This document shows positions 53,902 through 62,274 of a DNA stretch of 64,000 nucleotides, in pieces. Below the pieces are notes generated by a model. That model saw only the letters and a program-made list of their open reading frames with translations, was not told the origin of the DNA and made no database searches. The position numbers were made by a program, and so were the translations under genes. Numbering within the stretch: position 1 is the stretch's first letter; every line of letters starts with the position of its first letter. Origin of the DNA: Saccharopolyspora kobensis (GTDB lineage: Bacteria; Actinomycetota; Actinomycetes; Mycobacteriales; Pseudonocardiaceae). The stretch spans positions 1 to 64,000 of the forward strand of contig NZ_FNVB01000002.1 in NCBI RefSeq assembly GCF_900108315.1, written 5' to 3'.

Positions 53902-54231
53902 GTGGTCGAATCGGAGCAAGGACACTGCAGAGGTGTTCACTGGCGCACCCACATCGCCTTCACCAACAACACGATGCGGAACCCACCGCCGCGATCCCTC
54001 CGGCTGGTTCGGATCCCCGACCGGGTTCTGTGCACACCGGAGGAAGCCTGCGCCTGGGTCACCACGATGATGAGCAGGCACGCCCACCGAACACCCGTCC
54101 ACTTCATCGGCCCCAGCGGCGTCCGGGGCCACGTCGCCGATCGCGATCACATCGCCCACAACGCAGCCGGCAACCTCGCTGTCCTCCGCCGAGGCCACAA
54201 CGAGCAAGTCGCAGCACCCTGCCTCTCGTGA
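53902..54231 (+). CDS. hypothetical protein in the XRE patch
   Basis: 109 residues from GTG behind AAGGAGTTTCACC. VHWRTHIAFTNNTMRNPPPR, VLCTPEEACAWVTTMMSRHA and HFIGPSGVRGHVADRDHIAH look compact and His-rich; no family recognised. Ends inside a CGTGAGTG-family palindrome. Confidence 0.55.
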   Translation: MVESEQGHCRGVHWRTHIAFTNNTMRNPPPRSLRLVRIPDRVLCTPEEACAWVTTMMSRHAHRTPVHFIGPSGVRGHVADRDHIAHNAAGNLAVLRRGHNEQVAAPCLS

Positions 54232-54270
54232 GTGCCAATGGTCGCCCTGGCCACCACAAGCGCTCACGAG
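54225..54270. repeat. CGTGAGTG-family palindrome
   Basis: CTCGTGAGTG (54225-54234) / CGCTCACGAG (54261-54270), one mismatch, with a TGG...CCA inner stem. Probable terminator between the hypothetical gene and the convergent MFS gene. Confidence 0.6.
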
Positions 54271-54328
54271 GGTCGGGATGACGCGGCGTCTATTTCTGCG
54301 GTGTCCACGAGGATCTGCTGGAACGCTG

Positions 54329-55567
54329 TCAGTCGGTCGGCGTGGTGGAAGTGCGGCGCAGTGCGAACAGCACGATCAGGCACAGCACGGCGACGGCCAC
54401 GGCGAAGTCCCGCACAGCGGGGACCAGACCTATGCCGGTGGCGAGGAAACCGACGCCGATGACGGGCAGGCCGACGCCGCTGTAGACGATCACGTAGAAG
54501 CTGGACAGGACCTCGGTGCGGCGGTCGGCCGGTGCGGCCTGGTTGATCGCGGTGAGACCGCCGAGGAACACCAAGCCCTGGCCGACGCCGGCGAGCGCGG
54601 TCGCGATCAGCAGCAGGACCAGCGATGACAGGCTGCCCGCGAGGGCGAGCAGACCCAGACCGACGGCCAGCACCGGCAGGCCAGCGCGCTGCAGGTCGTG
54701 CGGCGACTTGCCGTGGCCGACGAGCTGGACGAATGCCGAGCAGGCCAGCATCAACGCTACTGCCCCGCCGCCGAGCAGCAGGTTCGTGCTTTTCGCTAGG
54801 GCAGCGACGTAGGTGGGGACAAGAGCGAGGAACAGCCCGATCACGGCGAACGCGAGGAAGTTGGCCGTGCCGCTGGTCGCGAACGCGGATCGCATCGCGG
54901 CCGGGATCTCGGGTCGGCGCGGTCGCCGCCGGGCCACAGCTCGCGCATCGGGCAGCGCGCAGACCGCGACCGCGGCGAGGAGCAGCAGCACGATCTCCAC
55001 GACGAACGGCAGCACGCGGGGCGCAGGGGCGTACTGGGCGAGCAGACCTGCCAGCACCGGGCCGATCCCCAAGCCCCCCACGGACACCACAGTGGACACC
55101 AGTGCCGCCTTGCGGTGGTCGCCGCTGGGTTCGAGTTCGGTCAGCGCCGCGGTCAACGGCCCCGCCGCGAGGCCGACGGCCAGGCCCTGCAGAACCCGGG
55201 CCGCGAACAACCACCCGGTGTCCGACGCGAGCGCGAAACCCAGCGCTCCCAGCGCCGCCGCCACCACGGCGGGCAGCAGCACTCGACGCCGACCGATCGC
55301 GTCGGACAGCGGGCCCGCCAACAGCAAGGACGGGATCAGCACCGCCACGTACGCGGCGAAGATCAGCGTGACCACCAGCGGCGAGAACCCGAAGCGCTGC
55401 TCGTAGTCCCGGTACAGCGGCGTCGGCAGGTTCGTACCGGTCAACAGGACCAGCAGCGCGTACGCCGCGCCCCAGAACCGCCACGTCCCCGCCCGCTCCC
55501 CCGATGACCCGGGTCCACCGGCCGACGGACTCCCCGGGTCAGGACGGCTCCGGCTATCGATTCGCAT
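54329..55567 (-). CDS. MFS transporter (DHA1-like) under ArsR control
   Basis: 412 residues from ATG 55567 (GAAGGG upstream), 12 transmembrane segments. NLPTPLYRDYEQRFGFSPLV is a conserved start of a common actinobacterial MFS group; motif A GPLSDAIGRRRVLLPAVVAA, GVGQGLVFLGGLTAINQAAP. Probably exports a toxic compound. Divergent from an ArsR-type gene with two operators between, so induced when the repressor lets go. Confidence 0.86.
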   Translation of the reverse strand: MRIDSRSRPDPGSPSAGGPGSSGERAGTWRFWGAAYALLVLLTGTNLPTPLYRDYEQRFGFSPLVVTLIFAAYVAVLIPSLLLAGPLSDAIGRRRVLLPAVVAAALGALGFALASDTGWLFAARVLQGLAVGLAAGPLTAALTELEPSGDHRKAALVSTVVSVGGLGIGPVLAGLLAQYAPAPRVLPFVVEIVLLLLAAVAVCALPDARAVARRRPRRPEIPAAMRSAFATSGTANFLAFAVIGLFLALVPTYVAALAKSTNLLLGGGAVALMLACSAFVQLVGHGKSPHDLQRAGLPVLAVGLGLLALAGSLSSLVLLLIATALAGVGQGLVFLGGLTAINQAAPADRRTEVLSSFYVIVYSGVGLPVIGVGFLATGIGLVPAVRDFAVAVAVLCLIVLFALRRTSTTPTD

Positions 55568-55581
55568 CGTCCGCACCCTTC

Positions 55582-55604
55582 TATGTTCGGATTTGGCGAA
55601 CATA
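55582..55604. promoter_or_regulatory. ArsR-type operator 1
   Basis: TATGTTCG-N7-CGAACATA, perfect eight-base arms; 15 bases before the MFS start codon. Confidence 0.8.
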
Positions 55605-55607
55605 ACA

Positions 55608-55630
55608 CATGTTCGGGAATTGCGAACATG
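55608..55630. promoter_or_regulatory. ArsR-type operator 2
   Basis: CATGTTCG-N7-CGAACATG, perfect eight-base arms; centre 26 bp from operator 1 and 18 bases before the regulator start. Confidence 0.8.
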
Positions 55631-55647
55631 TTTGATAGGGTGGCGAC

Positions 55648-55998
55648 ATGGCAAGCCGCACCGCGACCGAGCTCGTGCACCCCACTCGCGCCCAGCTGGA
55701 GTTCACGGCCGTGCTGAACGCGCTGAGCGATCCGGTCCGGTTGGCCATCGTCGCGCGCCTGGCCGATGTCGGGCCCGAGGGCGAACTGGCCTGCACGACC
55801 TTCGCGCTGCCGGTCAGCAAGTCCACGCAGAGCGGCCACTTCAAGGTCCTGCGCGAAGCAGGGGTGATCTACCAGCGCGACGAGGGCACCCGGCGACTGA
55901 ACCGGCTCCGCCGCGACGATCTCGACGCGTGCTTTCCAGGCCTCCTCGACCTCGCCATCCCCCAGGGACATGCCGCGATCGCCGGCTGGTCCGACTGA
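55648..55998 (+). CDS. ArsR-type winged-helix repressor
   Basis: 116 residues. LNALSDPVRLAIVARLADVG, recognition helix KSTQSGHFKVLREAGVIYQR, wing DEGTRRLNRLRRDDLDACFP. The metal-binding ELCVC motif is absent (the Cys in ELACTTF is alone), so an organic effector is more likely than a metal. Binds the twin ATGTTCG/CGAACAT operators and so controls itself and the MFS gene. Confidence 0.87.
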   Translation: MASRTATELVHPTRAQLEFTAVLNALSDPVRLAIVARLADVGPEGELACTTFALPVSKSTQSGHFKVLREAGVIYQRDEGTRRLNRLRRDDLDACFPGLLDLAIPQGHAAIAGWSD

Positions 55999-56100
55999 TC
56001 GCAACGGCCCGTGAGCGCTGCTGGGCGAACACGCCCGGACAACCAGCCCCGGAACAACGCCGGCGCTCGTGTTCGCCCTGAAGCGCGCGGGTTCATCCGG

Positions 56101-57147
56101 TCAGGACTGGAGCTCCACGACGACCTTCACGTCGTCGGGCCCCGTGTCGAAGACGTCGGTCCAGTTGCGCAGTGGGATCCGGCGGCTGATCAGTGATTCC
56201 AGCCAGCTGCGATCGGCGGCGGCCAGCGCGCGCACAGCCTGGTCGTAGTGGCGGAGGTTGGCGTTGACGCTGCTCACGATGACGTCGTTGTCCAGCATCA
56301 ACTCGGTGTCGATCGCCATCTCGGCGGGGAACGGGACGGTGCGGTGGTGGCCCGCGAGACCGGTCAACGCCGTGATCGCGTTGCGCGCGGTGTGCTGCAG
56401 GACCTCGAACACCAGCCTGCCGGATCCGGTCGTCTCGATCACGACTTCCGGCTCGCAGCGCAGTTCGTCCAGCGAGGTGTGGTAGGTGGCGCCGAGTGCG
56501 CGGACCAGATCGGGTCTGGGCCCCTCGACGACCTGGTCGAGCACGTGCACCTCCAAGCCGCGCTGGATGCCCAGCAGCGCGGCGAGCAGGCCGATCGGCC
56601 CGGCCCGGGTCACCAGCGCGCGATGAGGGGCGAAGTAGGCGCGTCGACCGATCATGTCGACCTGCTCCCAGGCCTTGGCCACCACCGACGCGGGCTCGGT
56701 CAGCACCGCCAGGTCGCCGAGCCCGGGACGACATCTGATCGCGAACCGCGGCTCGATGGTCCACAGCTGAGCACCGAAGCCGTCCAGTCCCCGGATGCCG
56801 CACTCGGTGTACCGGCCGTTGAGGCAGAAGTCCCACTGCCCGGCAGCGCAGGCCTCGCACGGCTGCGGGTCCGGACGCCGGACGACACCGACCACGTGGT
56901 CACCTTCGTGGAATCCGCTGATGGCCGGAGCGTGGATCACCTGGCCGACGGATTCGTGGAAGAGCACCATGCGGTCCTGCCCCGGCGGCAACGCACCGAG
57001 CCCTCGTTCGGCGACATCGCGATCGATGCGGCAGAACCCCGCCAGCAGCCCCCGCACGAGCAGTTCACCGGGCTGCGGGAGGGGATCGGGCAGCTCGGAG
57101 ACCGCCGACGACTCCGGTCTACCTGGCACCACGGTGGCTGCCTTCAC
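56101..57147 (-). CDS. zinc-containing MDR dehydrogenase (glucose 1-dehydrogenase-like)
   Basis: 348 residues from GTG 57147, chosen for GGAGGGAGCTCGCAG upstream and for the family start VKAATVVPGRP. Structural-zinc region PCEACAAGQWDFC followed by NGRYTECGIRGLDGF, the hallmark of glucose dehydrogenases of the Gdh_MDR type; VLTEPASVVAKAWEQ and VTRAGPIGLLAALLG are the catalytic and cofactor segments. Catalytic zinc ligands: Cys in GFCRIDRD and His in LFHESVG. Sugar specificity is inference. Confidence 0.83.
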   Translation of the reverse strand: MKAATVVPGRPESSAVSELPDPLPQPGELLVRGLLAGFCRIDRDVAERGLGALPPGQDRMVLFHESVGQVIHAPAISGFHEGDHVVGVVRRPDPQPCEACAAGQWDFCLNGRYTECGIRGLDGFGAQLWTIEPRFAIRCRPGLGDLAVLTEPASVVAKAWEQVDMIGRRAYFAPHRALVTRAGPIGLLAALLGIQRGLEVHVLDQVVEGPRPDLVRALGATYHTSLDELRCEPEVVIETTGSGRLVFEVLQHTARNAITALTGLAGHHRTVPFPAEMAIDTELMLDNDVIVSSVNANLRHYDQAVRALAAADRSWLESLISRRIPLRNWTDVFDTGPDDVKVVVELQS

Positions 57148-57557
57148 CTGCGAGCTCCCTCCTGCGAAGTCGAGCAGGTGCGGGAGGAGCCAAGGGGCAG
57201 CTCGCCCCGACCTGCACTCGATGGCACTGCCGTCGGGCGCCGCTGTCAATGGCGGGCGGATGATTCGCCAGGACGTGAAAACCCCTGCGCCACTCAGTCA
57301 TCGCCGCTCCCAACCGCCACACGAGTGGACTTCCGGCGGACGGCAACTGGAACTCAGCCGAACCACCCTCTGGACGGATCCTGGTACTCGGACGCAGAAG
57401 CAGGTGCCTCCCCGGACCTGAAAGGCGTCCCACACCGGGACCTGTCAGCGCCCCGTTCGCAACCCCGGCCCGGCCGCCTCGCGCGTTCGCACCGGCCCGC
57501 CCGCGGTGTGCGAGGCGGTCGGGCTCCTGGGAGAAGATCGCAGGTATCGTCTTCCGG
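57148..57557. other. 410-base divergent intergenic region
   Basis: Between the dehydrogenase and LysR genes. Only the leaderless LysR minus-10 (57545) and the dehydrogenase ribosome site are recognisable. No repeat, hairpin or convincing frame with a ribosome site was seen. Confidence 0.4.
57545..57550 (+). promoter_or_regulatory. minus-10 box of a leaderless lysR promoter
   Basis: TATCGT seven bases before GTG 57558. Confidence 0.5.
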
Positions 57558-58421
57558 GTGGAATTGCGGCAGCTGGAGCACTTTCTGGCCGTGGCGCGTC
57601 ATGGGAGCTTCACCGGCGCCGCCCGGGAAGTGCACGTCGTCCAGTCGGCGCTGAGCTCGTCGATCCGCAAGCTCGAAGCCGAGTTGGGCGCGCAGCTGTT
57701 CGAGCGCACCACGCGGCGGGTGCTGCTGACCGAGGCCGGGCGGGCGCTGGTCCCGATGGCGCACCGGATCGCCGCCGACGTCATCGCCGCGCGCGGTGAG
57801 GTCTCCGCGGTCGCGGGGTTGTCGCGCGGGCACGTGGCCATCGGCACCATCCAGGCGCTCACCGACGTCGATCTGCCCGGTGCGCTCGGTGCTTTCCAGC
57901 GGCGCTACCCCGGCGTGCGCATCCGCGTGCGGCAGGGCCTCGTCCCCGATCTGATGTCCTCGGTGGACAGCGGCGAGCTCGACCTCGCCTACGTCGCCTT
58001 CGACGGGCCGCTCGTCGACGGGCTGGTCGGCTTCGCCGAGTGGCGGCAGGAGCTCGTGCTGCTCTGCCATCCCGAGCACCGGTTGTCCGGGCGGCGGCGG
58101 GTCCGGCTGGCCGAGCTGGACGGCGAGGCGTTCGTGGAGTTCAGCGGCAGCGGGCTGCAGGAGTTGGTGGCCCGGCGGTTCGCCGACGCCGGGATCCGCA
58201 GGGACCCGGTGTGCGAGGCCACCAACATGCCGCTGCTGATCGAGCTGGTGGCGGCCGGGCTCGGGGTGAGCATCGTGCCCGCGCAGCTCGCCGAGCGCAC
58301 CGGGCTCCCGCACGCCCGGATCGAGCAGCCGGGCCTGTCCAGGTCGATCTACCTGGCGGGCAGGCAGCCGGAACCGGTCAACCCGGCTGCTCGGGCCCTG
58401 CTCCAGCACCTCGTGGGCTGA
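57558..58421 (+). CDS. LysR-family transcriptional regulator
   Basis: 287 residues. HTH RQLEHFLAVARHGSFTGAAR, then VHVVQSALSSSIRKLEAELG; two-lobed substrate domain (GHVAIGTIQALTDVDLPGAL, CEATNMPLLIELVAAGLGVS). GTG start, leaderless. Targets may be the divergent dehydrogenase or the TauE gene downstream; the sequence does not decide. Confidence 0.88.
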   Translation: MELRQLEHFLAVARHGSFTGAAREVHVVQSALSSSIRKLEAELGAQLFERTTRRVLLTEAGRALVPMAHRIAADVIAARGEVSAVAGLSRGHVAIGTIQALTDVDLPGALGAFQRRYPGVRIRVRQGLVPDLMSSVDSGELDLAYVAFDGPLVDGLVGFAEWRQELVLLCHPEHRLSGRRRVRLAELDGEAFVEFSGSGLQELVARRFADAGIRRDPVCEATNMPLLIELVAAGLGVSIVPAQLAERTGLPHARIEQPGLSRSIYLAGRQPEPVNPAARALLQHLVG

Positions 58422-58581
58422 TCCCGGCGGCGAGCAGGAGCCCGGCTCCGGACAGCAGCGCGATCAGCCCCAGCAGCGTCGCGCCGGTGACCGACAGGAC
58501 GAGCCCGACGACCAGCAGCCGCAGGGCCAGCGCGCGCAGCAGGCCGGGCCAAGGCGCGTTCACCGGGCCACAACTCACCAT
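58378..58581 (-). CDS. possible small two-helix membrane protein
   Basis: 67 residues from ATG 58581: MVSCGPVNAPWPGLLRALAL leads into two hydrophobic stretches RLLVVGLVLSVTGATLLGLI and ALLSGAGLLLAAG. Overlaps the 3-prime end of lysR on the other strand and lacks a clear ribosome site. Hydrophobic pattern is the only support. Confidence 0.35.
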   Translation of the reverse strand: MVSCGPVNAPWPGLLRALALRLLVVGLVLSVTGATLLGLIALLSGAGLLLAAGISPRGAGAGPEQPG

Positions 58582-58819
58582 GACATCAGTGTTGGCCGGG
58601 CGATCCCCCTCGGGCCAACACCCGTTTTCGCTGAGTCCCATCTCCGGAATCGATCGGTCGACAGCCGGCACCGACCGGAGGTCACGACGTGTCGGCAGGT
58701 CGCGGCCGTCCCGAACCGGTTCGGCGAGAGGCGAACCGGCCGGAGCGCAGCCGCTTCCGCGCCGCTCTGCGGTTCTGGTCACGTTGTGCGTCGAGGTGGC
58801 CGGATTCGATGCTTGCCGC

Positions 58820-59581
58820 ATGCTGGAGTTCACCGCTCTGTTGGCGGTCGGTGTCGCGGCGGGAGCGTTGAACGCCGTCGGCGGCGGCGGCACCTTCGTG
58901 ACGCTGCCCGCGCTGGTCGCCGCCGGACTGCCCGCGGTCACCGCGAACGCGGCGTCGACCGTGGCGCTGCTGCCCGGCGCGCTCGCCAGCGCGTGGGCCT
59001 ACCGCAAGGACGTGGTCCAGGTCGGCACCACGTCGCGGGCCGCGCTGACCGTGACCAGCCTGTTCGGCAGCGCGCTCGGTGCCGGGCTGCTGCTGGCGCT
59101 GCCCTCGGAGTCGTTCCGCGTCGCGGTGCCCTGGCTGCTCGCGTTCGCGACCGTGGTCCTGGCGTTCGGGCGCAGCATCTCGCGACTGCTCTCGACCGCG
59201 ATCGGGCGCCCGGTCGACCTGAGCGCCAGGAGCGTCCTGATCGGACAGTTCGTGCTGGCCGCGTACGGCGGCTACTTCGGCGGTGCGGTCGGGATCCTCA
59301 CGCTGGCGTTCTGGAGCGTCGGGCTCGGGCTCGACCCGGCCAGGGGCAATCCCACCCGGATCGTGCAGCTGGCCGCGATGTACGGCACGGCCGCGGTGCT
59401 CTTCCTCGTCGCTTCCGATGTCCGGAGCTACCCGGCGCCGGTCCTCGCCGTGCTTCTCGGCGCGATCGGTGGTGGGTTCGCCGGTGCTCGTCTGGCCCGG
59501 TGGCTGCCCGCCCGCGTGGTGCGCGGAATCGTGCTCACCACAGCGGTGACGATGACCGTCCTGTACTTCCTCCGCGGTTGA
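58820..59581 (+). CDS. TauE/SafE-family membrane protein
   Basis: 253 residues, eight transmembrane segments; ALNAVGGGGTFVTLPALVAA and AYGGYFGGAVGILTLAFWSV are the paired family motifs. Anion exporter or permease (sulfite, sulfoacetate or similar). Distinct from the sulfur-locus TauE at 29642. Its stop abuts the convergent deazaflavin gene stop. Confidence 0.84.
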   Translation: MLEFTALLAVGVAAGALNAVGGGGTFVTLPALVAAGLPAVTANAASTVALLPGALASAWAYRKDVVQVGTTSRAALTVTSLFGSALGAGLLLALPSESFRVAVPWLLAFATVVLAFGRSISRLLSTAIGRPVDLSARSVLIGQFVLAAYGGYFGGAVGILTLAFWSVGLGLDPARGNPTRIVQLAAMYGTAAVLFLVASDVRSYPAPVLAVLLGAIGGGFAGARLARWLPARVVRGIVLTTAVTMTVLYFLRG

Positions 59582-60058
59582 TCAGCTGCGCGGGCGGAAG
59601 GCGATCGCGCGCGTTCCGGCCGCGACCTCCGGCCAGCGGGTGTCGGCCGGATCCGCCGGGAAGCCCAGCAGCGGCGCCAAGCGCTTCCACGCGCTCGGGT
59701 GAGCCCGGCTGTAGGCCAGCAGCACTCGCCGCACCTCAGCGGCATCGAGGTACCGGTGCTCCGGTCGCGGCCACCGGTGGCGGCTCAGGCGGACTTCGAT
59801 GGCCGGTGCGGCCTGGATGTTGCGGTACCAGTCGGGATTCCTGCCCCACGCCGCCACCACGACCACTTCGGGGATGTCCGGGTCGTAGCGCACCACTTCG
59901 ACGACCACCTCCCGCCGCGCTCCGGTGCGCCGCCCGCGGTGGGCGAGGTAGACGAACCGGTGCCCGGCCAGGAAGCCGAGCCCTGCGCGGTAGAGGTAGA
60001 TCGGCGCGCGCAGCAGTACCCGCAGCAATCCACGAGGTTTCCGGTCGGTCACCGCCAT
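59582..60058 (-). CDS. deazaflavin(F420)-dependent nitroreductase-like protein
   Basis: 158 residues, ATG 60058 after GGAGGAG. YRAGLGFLAGHRFVYLAHRG and VVVVAAWGRNPDWYRNIQAA, then EVRLSRHRW, are the Ddn/DUF385 pattern of F420H2-dependent reductases. Substrate unknown. Likely operon with the TetR gene upstream (50-base gap). Confidence 0.83.
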   Translation of the reverse strand: MAVTDRKPRGLLRVLLRAPIYLYRAGLGFLAGHRFVYLAHRGRRTGARREVVVEVVRYDPDIPEVVVVAAWGRNPDWYRNIQAAPAIEVRLSRHRWPRPEHRYLDAAEVRRVLLAYSRAHPSAWKRLAPLLGFPADPADTRWPEVAAGTRAIAFRPRS

Positions 60059-60107
60059 GCGCGCTCTCCTCCTGCGGTCTCGTGCTTCCCGGGCGGTTCC
60101 GCGCCGT

Positions 60108-60686
60108 TCACCCGGCACCGCCCGGAGTTTCGACCAGCCGGGCAAGGACCGGGAGCACGGCATCGGCCGTGAGGCCCGGGTGCAGCGCGCGCTGCATCAT
60201 CAGGCCGTCGATCGCCGAACCCACCACCGCCGCGGTCGTGCCCGCCTCCGCAACCCCGCGCTCGGCGAGCCAGCCGCCCAGCCGCGCGCTGAACTCCGCA
60301 AGCACCTCGGCGACCTGGCCGCGCAGCGCCGGATCGCGCGTGGCCGCGAGGTAGGTCTCGGCGAACAGCACCGAGACGGCGTCGTCACCGGTGTAGCGGT
60401 CCAGCGAGGTCAGCAGGAGTTGCAGCGCCTCGGCGGGCGTGTCCGCCCGTTCCAGCAGCGGTTCGAGCGACGCGCCCACATCGCGCATCACGCCGACGGC
60501 CGCTGCCGACAGCAGCACCTGCACCGATGCGAAGTGGTAGTGCACCAACCCCGCGCCCACGTCGGCGCGCTCGGCCACCATCCGGGTGCTGACCGCACCC
60601 CAGCCGCGCTCGGCGATCAGCTCCGCCGCGGCTTCCAGCAGCCGTTGCCGCACCTCACGGCCACGATCAGCCGACTTCGGCCCCAT
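60108..60686 (-). CDS. TetR-family regulator
   Basis: 192 residues from ATG 60686, GGAGGTG upstream. HTH AVSTRMVAERADVGAGLVHY followed by HFASVQVL; ligand domain with YTGDDAVSVLFAETYLAATR. Probably represses itself and the deazaflavin gene through the TTGGGCA/TGCCCAA palindrome just upstream. Confidence 0.86.
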   Translation of the reverse strand: MGPKSADRGREVRQRLLEAAAELIAERGWGAVSTRMVAERADVGAGLVHYHFASVQVLLSAAAVGVMRDVGASLEPLLERADTPAEALQLLLTSLDRYTGDDAVSVLFAETYLAATRDPALRGQVAEVLAEFSARLGGWLAERGVAEAGTTAAVVGSAIDGLMMQRALHPGLTADAVLPVLARLVETPGGAG

Positions 60687-60701
60687 CGCGAACACCTCCA
60701 A

Positions 60702-60717
60702 TTGGGCAACTGCCCAA
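60702..60717. promoter_or_regulatory. TetR operator TTGGGCA-AC-TGCCCAA
   Basis: Perfect seven-base arms with a two-base centre, 15 bases before the TetR start codon. Confidence 0.68.
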
Positions 60718-60873
60718 GGCGGCTGACCAAACAGTAGCACCGGCGTCAACGGCACCCCGACGTGCGGCGGTCAGCGCTCCAGCGGGGTCGGGACGACACG
60801 TGGCACCGACTCCCGCACAGTCCACAGCGGACATTGACTCGGCGTGGCCGAATGTCCTGTACCTGCAAGGTGA

Positions 60874-60887
60874 TTACCTGGATGTAA
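60874..60887. promoter_or_regulatory. TTAC-N6-GTAA site upstream of the imine-reductase-like gene
   Basis: TTACCTGGATGTAA within an A/T-richer stretch; resembles HxlR-type operators. The HxlR gene at 61883 is the candidate binder. Confidence 0.45.
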
Positions 60888-61005
60888 GTACTTGCGCCAG
60901 CGGGGTAACAGCACAATGCTGGGCGCGGCTGGCGGATGCATCGTGATCTCCGCACCGAAGCGCCGTGCCACTGCCGGGTCGGCGCACCACAGGAGGATGA
61001 AGCAA

Positions 61006-61821
61006 ATGGTCAACACCGGACCCACCCCGGTGACGGTTATCGGCCTCGGCGCCATGGGCCAGGCCCTCGCCACTGCGTTCCTGGACGCCGGTCACCCGAC
61101 GACGGTGTGGAACCGCACTGCGGCCAAGGCGGATCCGCTGGTGGCCAAGGGTGCGGTGCGGGCGGAGACGGTAGCCGAAGCAGTGGCGGCCGCACCGCTG
61201 ATCGTCGTCTGCGTGCTGGACTACGCGGCCGTGCACGCCCTCCTGGGCCCGGCGGCCGACGAGCTGCCCGGCCGAGTGCTGGTGAACCTCACCAACGGCA
61301 CGGCGCAGGAAGCCCGCGCTTCCGCGCAATGGGCCGCCGAGCTGGGCGCCGAATACGTCGACGGCGGCATCATGGCCATCCCGCCGACCATCGGCACCCC
61401 GGACTCGGTCATCCTCTACAGCGGTTCGCAGCAGGCGTTCGACACCCACTCGAAGGCGCTGGATCTGCTCGGCACCAGCAAGTTCCTGGGCACCGACGCA
61501 GCCCTGGCCTCGCTGCACGACCTCGCGCTGCTCGGCGCGATGTACGGCATGTTCGCCGGTGCCTACAACGCGATCGCGATGGTCGGCACCGAGAAGGTCG
61601 CGGCCACCGAGTTCACCGACGAACTGCTGGTGCCGTGGCTGAACTCGATGGTGGCGGTGCTGCCGATGCTCGCCGAGGAGGTCGACTCCGGAGCGGAGGT
61701 GTCCGAGGGGCGCAGGCTGGTCGAGCGCGTCGCGCTGACCAACATCATCGACACCGCGAAGGCCCAGGGCGTGGCGGCGAACTTCGTGAACCCGCTCCAG
61801 GCGATCAAGGACAACACCTGA
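61006..61821 (+). CDS. imine-reductase/6PGDH-like NADP oxidoreductase
   Basis: 271 residues. Start ATG 61006 is set by AGGAGG nine bases upstream; the ATG at 60997 would touch the ribosome site. Rossmann motif VTVIGLGAMGQALATAFLDA, VWNRTAAKADPLVAKGA, NLTNGTAQEARASAQWAAEL, YVDGGIMAIPPTIGTPDSV: the beta-hydroxyacid-dehydrogenase superfamily branch that includes imine reductases. Followed by an HxlR regulator on the same strand. Confidence 0.83.
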   Translation: MVNTGPTPVTVIGLGAMGQALATAFLDAGHPTTVWNRTAAKADPLVAKGAVRAETVAEAVAAAPLIVVCVLDYAAVHALLGPAADELPGRVLVNLTNGTAQEARASAQWAAELGAEYVDGGIMAIPPTIGTPDSVILYSGSQQAFDTHSKALDLLGTSKFLGTDAALASLHDLALLGAMYGMFAGAYNAIAMVGTEKVAATEFTDELLVPWLNSMVAVLPMLAEEVDSGAEVSEGRRLVERVALTNIIDTAKAQGVAANFVNPLQAIKDNT

Positions 61822-61882
61822 TCGCGCGGGGCTACCCTTGCTTCGGGTTGTTCGGGCACGAGGCGATTGGGCGGTGCGAAGC

Positions 61883-62206
61883 ATGAGCGTGCGCGCGAGG
61901 CCGCATTTCTGCAGCCTGAACGCCGCGGTGGACATCCTTAGCGGGAAGTGGAAGATCCTCCTCCTGTGGGAGTTGCTGGAACAGCCGCGCCGCTTCGGCG
62001 AACTTCGCCGCCTGGTCCCGGGAATCCGCGAGAAGGTGCTCATCGAGCAGTTGCGCGAGCTGGAAGCCGACGGAGTGGTCGCGCGGAAGGCCTTCGACGG
62101 CACCCGACTGCACGTCGAGTACTCCCTCACCGAAGCAGGAGTGGCGCTCACGAGAGCGCTGGAACCGCTGACGCAGTGGAGTCTCGAGCACGTCGTGCCG
62201 AGGTGA
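61883..62206 (+). CDS. HxlR-family regulator
   Basis: 107 residues from ATG 61883. CSLNAAVDILSGKWKILLLW is the HxlR start with the redox-sensitive Cys near the N-terminus; FGELRRLVPGIREKVLIEQL is the HTH and VEYSLTEAGVALTRALEPL the terminal helix. May control the upstream oxidoreductase in response to electrophiles or aldehydes. Confidence 0.87.
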   Translation: MSVRARPHFCSLNAAVDILSGKWKILLLWELLEQPRRFGELRRLVPGIREKVLIEQLRELEADGVVARKAFDGTRLHVEYSLTEAGVALTRALEPLTQWSLEHVVPR

Positions 62207-62274
62207 ACGACCACCGCCCGACAGGACGAGCGGCCATGCGCGAAGATGTGCTGCTGCACGCGAAGCGGTGTTTG

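Noticed and set aside
58378-58581. Small membrane protein opposite the lysR 3-prime end as a confident gene
   Set aside because: Hydrophobic pattern is suggestive but there is no ribosome site and it overlaps lysR; kept only as a low-confidence feature.
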